Source of the DNA: a virus
Virus record (IMG/VR): IMGVR_UViG_3300034520_000162
Span: 1 to 20,073 of that record
Strand: one strand, 5' to 3'
Length of the DNA: 20,073 bases
The number at the start of each line of letters is the position of its first letter. The stretch's first letter is position 1. Position numbers and translations under genes: made by a program. This document shows positions 6,376 through 11,820 of this stretch, piece by piece. The notes beneath the pieces were generated by a model. The model saw only the letters and a list, made by a program, of their open reading frames with translations, made no database searches and was not told the origin of the DNA.

Positions 6376-7437
6376 ATGAATACTACTGTTAAATTTATAC
6401 ATAGAACAGATAAAAAGAAAAGTAATTTTACACAAATTAATAACGACATTATTAATGATAAAAGATTAGGACTTAAAGAAAAGGCCTTAATGGCCTACCT
6501 TTTATCCAAGCCAGATGATTGGCAATTTATACTAAAAAACATAATAGAAGAAACAGGCCAAACAAGACATATTATTATAACAGCAATTGAAAAATTAAAA
6601 GAATATGGCTATGTTATCGAGAAAAATAAAAAACAATACATAGTAAAAGAGAATTCTCAAGATGTTGTAGTGCTAAAAGACAACAAAACAATATACAGAG
6701 CAAGCAAACAAAATGGAAAATTCACACAAGTAGACAACAAAATAATCTATAACAAAAATTTATCATTGAACACTAAAGCAGTAATGATATACATGCTTTC
6801 AAGACCAGATGACTGGAGATTTTATACCACTGTAATAGAAGAAGATTTAACAATTGACAGAAAAACCCTAAATAAAGCACTAAACGAATTAGAAGAAAAT
6901 GGCTATATCAAACGAGAAAAGTTTGGAAGGCAATATATTTGGCATGTATACGAAGAACCAATTATAACTCTAAAAGAAAAAAGTGCGCTCACACAGCACA
7001 CCACACAAGACACCGCACACTATCCAGTTAATAGCAATTATAACACTAAAGAAAAAATACAGGAAAATAAGAAAAAAATAGATAACATACTAAATGAGTT
7101 ACAAAATCACATGCAAAATGTGGTAAATCTAGGATATACACCTATGCAACAGTATATTCCTAGGAAAAATTCTCTAGGGCTTTCCAAAAGAAAAACTATT
7201 TGGGACCCAGATGATTTCAGTTGGCTTGAAGAAGATACACAACAACAAGGGGAAACTTTCAAAGAAGAAAAACCTGTAAATCAAGTGAACGAAACTAAAA
7301 AAGAAGAGACAAAGAGCACAAAAGATGAAGATTTTGACTGGTTAAACATTTCAGACGAAGAAATAGAGCAGCAAAAGAAAGAAATGGAAAAATTTTGGAA
7401 ACAAGTTGATAAAATCAGGAAAAAGAAAAGTGAGTGA
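6376..7437 (+). CDS. Tandem winged-helix protein, candidate replication initiator (353 aa)
   Basis: Two clearly homologous winged-helix (HTH_36-like) modules lie in tandem: residues 18-90 and 116-190. Each begins FTQ(I/V)-x-N-x-I-I, contains an (L/M)LS(K/R)PDDW(Q/R)F segment, and ends in (E/N)GY(V/I) and a QYI wing. Residues 195-275 are a polar linker. The acidic C-terminal tail carries a repeated short motif: DDFSWL at 279-284 and EDFDWL at 318-323. Two winged helices in tandem is the layout of iteron-binding Rep proteins. Five iteron-like repeats lie just downstream (7463-7606), so a replication initiator is the best guess; the acidic DFxWL motifs could recruit a partner such as a helicase loader or clamp. 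A transcription regulator is the alternative. The stop codon is inside a terminator hairpin. Confidence 0.75.
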   Translation: MNTTVKFIHRTDKKKSNFTQINNDIINDKRLGLKEKALMAYLLSKPDDWQFILKNIIEETGQTRHIIITAIEKLKEYGYVIEKNKKQYIVKENSQDVVVLKDNKTIYRASKQNGKFTQVDNKIIYNKNLSLNTKAVMIYMLSRPDDWRFYTTVIEEDLTIDRKTLNKALNELEENGYIKREKFGRQYIWHVYEEPIITLKEKSALTQHTTQDTAHYPVNSNYNTKEKIQENKKKIDNILNELQNHMQNVVNLGYTPMQQYIPRKNSLGLSKRKTIWDPDDFSWLEEDTQQQGETFKEEKPVNQVNETKKEETKSTKDEDFDWLNISDEEIEQQKKEMEKFWKQVDKIRKKKSE

Positions 7438-7452
7438 TACTGCTCACTTTTC
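7425..7452 (+). terminator. Terminator overlapping the winged-helix gene stop
   Basis: GAAAAGTGAG (7425-7434) pairs perfectly with CTCACTTTTC (7443-7452), 8-base loop containing the TGA stop codon. A-rich left arm and T-rich right arm are as expected for an intrinsic (possibly bidirectional) terminator. Confidence 0.6.
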
Positions 7453-7462
7453 TATGCCAAAG

Positions 7463-7606
7463 TTTTTTAAAAAATTCCACACTACTAATATAATAGTGCA
7501 CAAAAGGTTTTGCTTTTTTAAAAAAATCCACCTATTACTTTAAAAAATTCCACCTATTTTTTAAAAAAAATCCACCTATTTTTTTAAAAAAATCCACACT
7601 ACTAAT
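7463..7606 (+). repeat. Iterons: five copies of T5-7 A6-8 TCCAC(C/A), 22-bp period
   Basis: The core TCCAC starts at 7476, 7527, 7549, 7571 and 7593: one separate copy, then four with an exact 22-bp period (two helical turns). Copies 2-4 read TCCACCTATT; copies 1 and 5 read TCCACACTACTAAT. Copy 5 contains AAATCCACA, which matches the DnaA-box consensus TTATCCACA at 7 of 9 positions. The position directly after a tandem winged-helix gene and the spacing suggest initiator-binding sites of a replication origin. Confidence 0.75.
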
Positions 7607-7650
7607 ATTATTACTAATACTATTACTAATATATATAACTAATACTATAA
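7599..7650 (+). other. A/T-rich trinucleotide array, candidate DNA-unwinding element
   Basis: Directly after the last iteron, 7601-7630 read on the minus strand is nine consecutive triplets starting with TA (TAG, TAA or TAT) in one register. This is the pattern and polarity of the DnaA-trio element that follows a DnaA box in bacterial origins such as that of Bacillus subtilis. The sequence then continues as alternating A/T. Together with the iterons it is a candidate origin. Confidence 0.55.
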
Positions 7651-7770
7651 TAAGGGAGAAAAAGGTTTTATTTCTTTTTTAGCATTTCAAGGAAGAAAGA
7701 AGATATATATAAGTTTTAGTTTTTTAGTATTGGTATAAGTTTTAGTGTTTATATTTTAGTTTTAGTTTTT

Positions 7771-7833
7771 TATATTACCAATACTTATATTATATGCTAT
7801 CGCATATAAAAATAGGGAAATAAATTAATTTAA
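7771..7833 (+). repeat. Structured repeat unit B
   Basis: TATATTACCAATACT (7771-7785), 5 bases, hairpin TATATGC-TATC-GCATATA (7791-7808), then TAGGGAAATAAATTAATTT. Its TACCAATACT can pair with AGTATTGGTA at 7726-7735, forming a larger stem around the upstream 40 bases. Confidence 0.7.
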
Positions 7834-7938
7834 GTATTAGTAGTTTATTTAAGTATTTACTTTATTGGTAAATCTTATAAAGGTTCAAAATGAAACTTTA
7901 ACAAGTTTAAAAGGTAAAACAATAATTATCATATTTTT

Positions 7939-8008
7939 TATATTACTAATACTTATTAATGTGCTAACGCACATAAATAATGGGAAATAATAAATTAATT
8001 TAAATTTA
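7939..8008 (+). repeat. Structured repeat unit C
   Basis: TATATTACTAATACT (7939-7953), 5 bases, hairpin ATGTGC-TAAC-GCACAT (7959-7974), then TGGGAAATAATAAATTAATT. Its TACTAATACTT pairs perfectly with AAGTATTAGTA at 7832-7842. Compared with unit B, one C-G pair of this stem is replaced by T-A on both sides. Confidence 0.7.
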
Positions 8009-8088
8009 GTTTTAATTTATATTTTTATTAATAATATTTATAATATTAATGAATATTTTAATTTTAAAAAAATAATATTAATTTAACT

Positions 8089-8140
8089 TATATTACCAAT
8101 ACTGAAAATATGTGCTATCGCACATATTAAGAGATAGGTG
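8089..8140 (+). repeat. Structured repeat unit D
   Basis: TATATTACCAATACT (8089-8103) and a 9-bp hairpin AATATGTGC-TATC-GCACATATT (8107-8128), followed by a more diverged GATAGGTGGAAA. No clear upstream partner for the TACCAATACT arm is visible. Confidence 0.65.
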
Positions 8141-8224
8141 GAAAAAATATATATTTCTTTTCTTACTGTAAATGCAATTATTAGTTAGTTTTATTTTTAA
8201 TAATGATATATAGTTATCTTTTTT

Positions 8225-8240
8225 AAGTGCTAACGCACTT
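8225..8240 (+). repeat. GC-TAWC-GC hairpin, copy E
   Basis: AAGTGC-TAAC-GCACTT, followed by CAATGGGAG at 8244-8252. The GGGAG then pairs locally with CTCCC (8262-8266). Confidence 0.6.
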
Positions 8241-8315
8241 TAGCAATGGGAGTAAATCCGACTCCCACTTCTTTGAGTATCTCTCAATTTTGAGGGGTAC
8301 TAAGTAGCAATCATA

Positions 8316-8339
8316 TATTTCCCATAAAGTATTCCTCCT
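8316..8339 (+). repeat. 24-base element shared with 1785-1808 (copy 2)
   Basis: Matches copy 1 at 22 of 24 positions. Its TATTTCCC is complementary to the GGGAAATA in repeat units B (7815-7822) and C (7983-7990), just as copy 1 pairs with GGGAAATA at 1741. Confidence 0.65.
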
Positions 8340-8382
8340 TTTCAATTAAATCAAGTTATTCATATAAACAACCTCCTGTACA

Positions 8383-8424
8383 AAGGGTAGGAGATATATT
8401 CTCTTACCCTTGTTTTGTTTTTTT
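8383..8424 (+). terminator. Rho-independent terminator/attenuator before the small-gene operon
   Basis: AAGGGTA (8383-8389) pairs with TACCCTT (8405-8411), and inside it GAGA (8391-8394) with TCTC (8400-8403); a T-rich run follows at 8412-8424. CCTCCT at 8372-8377 upstream can pair with the ribosome site AGGAGG at 8425-8430, an anti-Shine-Dalgarno arrangement spanning the terminator. It likely controls passage into the downstream operon. Confidence 0.75.
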
Positions 8425-8439
8425 AGGAGGGTGGTTAAC

Positions 8440-8475
8440 TTGACAATACCTTTAAAAATCTTTTTTGAGGAGTGA
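8440..8475 (+). CDS. Possible 11-residue leader peptide
   Basis: TTG 8440 is placed 9 bases after AGGAGGG (8425-8431) and encodes MTIPLKIFFEE, stopping at TGA 8473-8475, just before the ATG at 8481. Its beginning (IPL-K-I) is similar to the possible leader peptide at 6226. It may simply couple translation to the next gene. Confidence 0.3.
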   Translation: MTIPLKIFFEE

Positions 8476-8480
8476 AAAAC

Positions 8481-8744
8481 ATGGATTTAGAGCAAATAGA
8501 AAAGAATATGAAACGCATTTCTGAACAACTAGAAGAAATGTATTGGCTGAGTGGTGGAAGTGAAAAATTGATGACTCCACAAATGAAGAAGAGATATGCA
8601 TTTCTCATGCTGGAAATGTTGGAGAATATATATTATCTTTATGACTATTTAGAATTGTTAGAAAATATTGCTAATTATTGGGTTGAAAAATATCTTACTG
8701 ATGAAAGTGATTTCCACCTTGATTTGGGAGATGAGGAAATATGA
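8481..8744 (+). CDS. Hypothetical helical protein (87 aa)
   Basis: I chose ATG 8481 because GAGGAG at 8467-8472 is ideally placed; an in-frame GTG at 8472 overlaps that site. The product is acidic and helical (EQIEKNMKRISEQLEEMYW at the N-terminus), with no cysteine pairs or membrane segment. It overlaps the next gene by ATGA, so the two are translationally coupled. I do not recognise a family. Confidence 0.65.
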   Translation: MDLEQIEKNMKRISEQLEEMYWLSGGSEKLMTPQMKKRYAFLMLEMLENIYYLYDYLELLENIANYWVEKYLTDESDFHLDLGDEEI

Positions 8745-8914
8745 CACCATTGGAAGCAATTAGGAAAAAGTGTTTACAGTGTAGTAATTACCAGCCAAAA
8801 GAAGTTGAACTATGTCCTATTATTGATTGTCCTTTATATCTATTTAGGTTTGGCAAGAGCAAGAAGATAGAAAAGCGTAAAGAAGGTGGTGAAAGTGTTA
8901 TTAAGCAGGGCTAA
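8741..8914 (+). CDS. Small four-Cys (zinc-binding) phage protein (57 aa)
   Basis: ATG 8741 overlaps the previous stop (ATGA). The protein starts MTPLEAIRKKCLQCSNYQ and has CPIIDCPLYLFRFG further on. This CxxC ... CxxxxC followed by PLY-x-x-RFG pattern is common in small hypothetical proteins of Firmicutes phages and in conjugative elements. The four cysteines (11, 14, 25, 30) probably bind one zinc. The function is unknown; nucleic acid binding is a reasonable guess. Its 3' end overlaps the next gene by 20 bases. Confidence 0.75.
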   Translation: MTPLEAIRKKCLQCSNYQPKEVELCPIIDCPLYLFRFGKSKKIEKRKEGGESVIKQG

Positions 8915-9104
8915 AGAAATAGTTAACATTGCAATGCAATATGATAATTTGGATGCTATGTCAACACTTGACAAATTTCTTATGAAGCAGTTAATGATGC
9001 AATTAAGGCAGGAATTACAAGAGATAATGCCATTCATAGAGTATTGGGCTGAACTGGAAATTGATGAAGAAGAAATAAAAAATAATTTACAAAATTTTCT
9101 ATGA
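8895..9104 (+). CDS. Hypothetical protein (69 aa)
   Basis: Start uncertain: GTG at 8886, 8889 or 8895. I prefer 8895 because GAAGGTGG at 8882-8889 then lies at a workable distance. The product is a mostly helical, Met- and Leu-rich protein with an acidic end. It overlaps the preceding gene and is followed by GAGGAGG and the next ATG at 9116. Unknown family. Confidence 0.55.
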   Translation: MLLSRAKEIVNIAMQYDNLDAMSTLDKFLMKQLMMQLRQELQEIMPFIEYWAELEIDEEEIKNNLQNFL

Positions 9105-9115
9105 GGAGGAATTTT

Positions 9116-9274
9116 ATGTTAAAAATTACTGGGAAAATCAAAGAAAATGGCTATGAAATTGAGTATAAAGCAGCACAAGAAGAAAAAGTGTATATAGATA
9201 TTCAAGTTGATATAGCAAGAAGAAAAGAAGTTATTGAAGCATTAAAGAGAATAATAGAATTTTTGGAAGAATAA
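9116..9274 (+). CDS. Small hypothetical protein (52 aa)
   Basis: ATG 9116 follows GAGGAGG at 9103-9109. The sequence suggests a beta strand-rich first half (MLKITGKIKENGYEIEY) and a C-terminal helix (RRKEVIEALKRIIEFLEE). It is followed closely by AAAGGAGGT and the next gene. Unknown function. Confidence 0.65.
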   Translation: MLKITGKIKENGYEIEYKAAQEEKVYIDIQVDIARRKEVIEALKRIIEFLEE

Positions 9275-9286
9275 AGGAGGTATATT

Positions 9287-9595
9287 ATGCCTTCATTGAA
9301 TGAATACACTGAAATGTTAGAAAAATTCAAACAAAATTTGGAGGAGGTAAATACCATGACAAAGAAAAATACACAAGAAAAAGCAGTTAATACTAAAAAA
9401 GCAATTGAGCAAGAAAATGTTAAAGTAGAAGAAGTAAAGAAAGAAGAAGTAGCAGAAAGAAAGATGATAGTAATATCTCAAGAAGAATTAGAAAAAATAT
9501 TAGACCATTTAGAATTTCGCATTTACAAAGGTTTAGTAAGAAAACTCAATAAGATAGCAAAAGAGATAAAAGAAGTACTTAAAGAAAAGGAATGA
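9287..9595 (+). CDS. Charged helical hypothetical protein (102 aa) with an internal start
   Basis: ATG 9287 has AAAGGAGGT at 9273-9281. A second excellent site, GGAGGAGGT at 9341-9349, precedes an in-frame ATG at 9357 (MTKKNTQEK), so a shorter 79-residue form may also be made. The product is Lys/Glu-rich and probably coiled coil. The stop overlaps the ATG of the HNH gene. No family recognised. Confidence 0.6.
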   Translation: MPSLNEYTEMLEKFKQNLEEVNTMTKKNTQEKAVNTKKAIEQENVKVEEVKKEEVAERKMIVISQEELEKILDHLEFRIYKGLVRKLNKIAKEIKEVLKEKE

Positions 9596-9600
9596 GTGTA

Positions 9601-10032
9601 ATGCTTAAGAAAATATGTGCATATCCTGGGTGTAATGAATTGGTTGAGATGGGCCAGAGATATTGCGCTAAACACCAAAAAAAATATGAAGAGCAGCAAA
9701 AACAAGATAGAAAAGAGAGAGATAGAGAGTACAAGAAAAACAGGCAGGATATAGAAGAGCAGAAGTTTTACAAAAGCAGGGAATGGGAATTAGTGAGAGA
9801 TGCTGCAATTGTAAGGGATAAAGCATTGTGTAGGTTGTGCTTGTATGAGCAGAAAATAAGTTTTTGTGAAGTGGTGCATCATATTATTCCCATTAAGGAA
9901 AGATGGGATTTACGTTATGACTTAAGTAATTTAGTTTGTTTGTGTGATGCTTGTCACAATAGAGTGCACAAACTGTATGAACAGGACAGAGAGAAGTATT
10001 TCCAGTTGATGGAAGCGATTAAAAAGGAATAA
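9601..10032 (+). CDS. HNH endonuclease (143-146 aa)
   Basis: Start at ATG 9601 is preferred over ATG 9592 because AAAAGG (9585-9590) is only usable for the former. Numbered from 9592: an N-terminal zinc-binding cluster (Cys 9, Cys 14, Cys 25, His 28), a charged linker, then the HNH nuclease: Cys 80/Cys 83, the His 96-His 97 pair in VVHHIIP, Asn 113, and CDACHNRVH with Cys 118/Cys 121 and His 122/126. HNH proteins next to the terminase genes are required for cos cleavage and packaging in HK97-like phages with 3' overhangs. That role fits here, with the candidate cos site about 190 bases downstream. Confidence 0.88.
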   Translation: MLKKICAYPGCNELVEMGQRYCAKHQKKYEEQQKQDRKERDREYKKNRQDIEEQKFYKSREWELVRDAAIVRDKALCRLCLYEQKISFCEVVHHIIPIKERWDLRYDLSNLVCLCDACHNRVHKLYEQDREKYFQLMEAIKKE

Positions 10033-10044
10033 GAGGTGAGATAC

Positions 10045-10131
10045 GTGTATGATATAAACTCTTATGCAATTGACTACAACAAAAAACCACAGAGACCTCA
10101 ATTGTTTTTGTGTAAGCCAGAAGGAAAATGA
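10045..10131 (+). CDS. Short peptide (28 aa) resembling the start of a phage tail protein
   Basis: GTG 10045 follows GAGGTGAG at 10033-10040. The peptide contains KKPQRPQLFLCKPEGK, similar to the N-terminus of phage tail/minor structural proteins of the ReqiPepy6 gp37-like kind (recognised by eye, uncertain). It may be a gene remnant or a leader. It overlaps the next short frame by ATGA. Confidence 0.4.
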   Translation: MYDINSYAIDYNKKPQRPQLFLCKPEGK

Positions 10132-10199
10132 TTCCAATTGAAGGACTGAATAAGGACATAAGAGAAAGTTATACCCATATACCATGGGGGGGTATATAA
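10128..10199 (+). CDS. Short coupled frame (23 aa)
   Basis: ATG 10128 overlaps the previous TGA, and the AAGGAAA before it could serve as a ribosome site. It encodes MIPIEGLNKDIRESYTHIPW and three further residues. It could continue the preceding peptide by a frameshift, i.e. be a second piece of one decayed gene. Weakly supported. Confidence 0.25.
   Translation: MIPIEGLNKDIRESYTHIPWGGI
10170..10196 (+). other. Inverted repeat upstream of the candidate cos site
   Basis: TATACCC (10170-10176) pairs with GGGTATA (10190-10196), beside a run of seven G. Such inverted repeats near cos can be terminase-binding sites; this is inference. Confidence 0.35.
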
Positions 10200-10216
10200 A
10201 CTTTAAGAGGCCTTTG

Positions 10217-10236
10217 GGGGTCGCGCGCGCGGGGTC
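10217..10236 (+). other. Candidate cos (packaging) site
   Basis: GGGGTC-GCGCGCGC-GGGGTC: direct repeats flank an 8-base alternating G/C palindrome, a small GC-rich island in an A/T-rich genome. It lies between the HNH endonuclease and the terminase genes, the usual cos location in HK97-like phages whose 3' cohesive ends are GC-rich. The exact nick positions cannot be given. Confidence 0.5.
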
Positions 10237-10307
10237 ATTTTTTGGACAAAATCGGAAAAATAGATTTTTCAAGGGTTATAAACCTGTCTTAAACTGGAAA
10301 ATTACTC

Positions 10308-10345
10308 AAAAATGAGGTTAAAAATGCCTCATTTTTTGCTTTTTT
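10308..10345 (+). terminator. Strong Rho-independent terminator before the late genes
   Basis: AAAAATGAGG (10308-10317) pairs with CCTCATTTTT (10327-10336), 9-base loop, then T-runs at 10332-10337 and 10340-10345. It ends only 15 bases before the GTG of the next gene, and the T-run merges with its ribosome site AGGGGG. No promoter fits between, so late transcription must either read through or start elsewhere. Confidence 0.85.
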
Positions 10346-10359
10346 AGGGGGTATAACCA

Positions 10360-11286
10360 GTGAAAAAACGATGTATAATATGCGGAAAAGAATTTGATGC
10401 AATAGGAAATCAAAAATGTTGTTCTATAGAATGTTCAAAAACAAATAGAAAAAATTTAGATAAAAAAAAGCATGAATTATATAAGGAAATAAAACCTAAA
10501 ATCAAAAAAATATGTATTGGTTGCGGAAAAGAATTTGAAACGATAAACGATAACCAAAAATATTGTTCTTCTTCATGTGCAAAAAGTCATAGACAATATA
10601 AAGTAGTATGTGTAAATTGTGGTAAAGAATTTATCGCTGGACAAAAAAATACAAAATATTGCTCATATGAATGTAAATTTGAATGGGAGAAAAAAACAGG
10701 TATGCTTAAAAGATTCACAAAATTTTGTGAATACTGCGGAAAAGAATATAAAACAAGTGTAAAAGACCAAAAATATTGTTCTTTAAAATGTCAACATGAA
10801 GCACAATCCCAGAAAGCAAAAAATAGTAGTAAAAATAAAGCAGTATGTCTATATTGTGGTAAAGAATTCATTGGAAGAAAAGATAGAACTAATAAATTTT
10901 GCTCAAGAGAATGTTTTTATAATTATTTGGGTATTAAAAAACAAAATATTCCTAAATTTAAAAGTCATATTAGTGATGTTCATCATATTAGAAAAGCAAA
11001 AAAAATGAATGTTAAATACGAACACATAGACCCTTTAGAAATATTTGAGCGAGATAATTGGATTTGCGGAATTTGTGGAGAGAAAATAGATAAAAATTTA
11101 TCTTATCCTCATCCAATGTCAGCAAGTTTAGACCATATAATTCCTTTTTCAAAAGGTGGTACTCACACTAAAGATAATGTTAGAGCCACACATTTAAAAT
11201 GTAATATCATAAGAGGTAATAATTTAACTAAAGAAGATAAAATTAAATTTACACAATTAAAGGTGGTAGTTAAAAATGAAAGGTAG
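10360..11286 (+). CDS. Zinc-ribbon array HNH endonuclease (308 aa)
   Basis: Five tandem Cys4 zinc-ribbon-like repeats of the form C-x2-CGKE(F/Y)-x9-14-(Y/C/F)CS-x2-C lie at residues 5-25, 52-73, 84-105, 123-144 and 163-185. A C-terminal HNH nuclease follows: CGICG at 236-240, Asp 258-His 259, Asn 273, His 278 and Cys 281. Multi-finger arrays fused to HNH nucleases are typical of homing endonucleases or mobile HNH genes. The GTG start at 10360 follows AGGGGG at 10346-10350. It overlaps the TerS start by 11 bases. A packaging role cannot be excluded, but another HNH protein already precedes the candidate cos site. Its A/T-rich codons differ little from its neighbours. Confidence 0.82.
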   Translation: MKKRCIICGKEFDAIGNQKCCSIECSKTNRKNLDKKKHELYKEIKPKIKKICIGCGKEFETINDNQKYCSSSCAKSHRQYKVVCVNCGKEFIAGQKNTKYCSYECKFEWEKKTGMLKRFTKFCEYCGKEYKTSVKDQKYCSLKCQHEAQSQKAKNSSKNKAVCLYCGKEFIGRKDRTNKFCSRECFYNYLGIKKQNIPKFKSHISDVHHIRKAKKMNVKYEHIDPLEIFERDNWICGICGEKIDKNLSYPHPMSASLDHIIPFSKGGTHTKDNVRATHLKCNIIRGNNLTKEDKIKFTQLKVVVKNER

Positions 11287-11755
11287 AAACCCGAAACCAA
11301 TTGCTTTGCACCTCAAAGAAGGTAATCTGAGTCATTTAACTAAAGAAGAAATTGAAACAAGACAAAAATCGGAAATAAAACTTGGACAAAACAATTTTGA
11401 ATGTCCAGATTTTATAAAAAACGATGAAATTGCTTACAAAAAATGGCAAGAATTAATAAAAGATTATGAAGAAGCAGCAAAAAATGGTATAGAATTACTA
11501 ACATCAAGCGATGTTGGGCTTTTAGCAAGGTACTGTAAGACGTTTAGCGAATACATTAACCTTCAAAATCAACGAAAAAAAAATTTAACAATTGAAGAAT
11601 TAATAAAAATAGAAACAGCAATAAACAAAAAAATGGATATGTTGTTAAAAATGGAAGATAGATTATTTTTAAATCCACTCTCAAAAGTAAAAGCAATTAT
11701 AAAAACTTCACAAGAAGAAAAACCAAAAAACAAATTTGCTGAATTTTTGGAATAA
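11276..11755 (+). CDS. terS: Terminase small subunit, P27 family (159 aa)
   Basis: Recognises the packaging site and hands concatemeric DNA to the large subunit. The start MKGRNPKPIALHLKEGN and the C-terminal DRLFLNPLSKVKAI, ending in FAEFLE, are characteristic of P27-family small terminases; the length of 159 is usual. ATG 11276 lies inside the 3' end of the HNH gene, with AAAGGTGGT upstream. The large subunit follows after 65 bases. Confidence 0.88.
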   Translation: MKGRNPKPIALHLKEGNLSHLTKEEIETRQKSEIKLGQNNFECPDFIKNDEIAYKKWQELIKDYEEAAKNGIELLTSSDVGLLARYCKTFSEYINLQNQRKKNLTIEELIKIETAINKKMDMLLKMEDRLFLNPLSKVKAIIKTSQEEKPKNKFAEFLE

Positions 11756-11820
11756 ACTTACTAATTTTGCCTTGAAAAAGCCAAAATTTACCACAAAACA
11801 CATGGAAGGAGGTGTCTTAA

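Larger units (their letters stand above)
7651..8480. other. Noncoding A/T-rich region with structured repeats
   Basis: No gene is supported here. The region holds three copies of a roughly 60-base repeat, a further TAWC hairpin, two local hairpins (8247-8267; 8276-8301), a second copy of the 24-base element and a terminator at 8383-8424. The 12-bp stem 8276-8287/8290-8301 uses two G-U pairs, which points to an RNA rather than DNA function. The transcript could be a structured phage RNA ending at 8424, or the leader of the gene at 8481. Confidence 0.5.

Noticed and set aside
7463-7606. Tandem repeats as a CRISPR array
   Set aside because: The period is 22 bp with no unique spacers of 30 or more bases, the repeats are T/A tracts plus TCCAC, and there are no cas genes.
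8440-8445. TTGACA before the gene at 8481 as a promoter
   Set aside because: No TATAAT-like sequence lies at 16-18 bases downstream; the sequence fits better as the start of the short leader peptide.
10796-11008. 70-codon + strand frame inside the zinc-ribbon HNH gene
   Set aside because: It is fully contained in a gene with clear zinc-ribbon and HNH motifs and has no own ribosome site.
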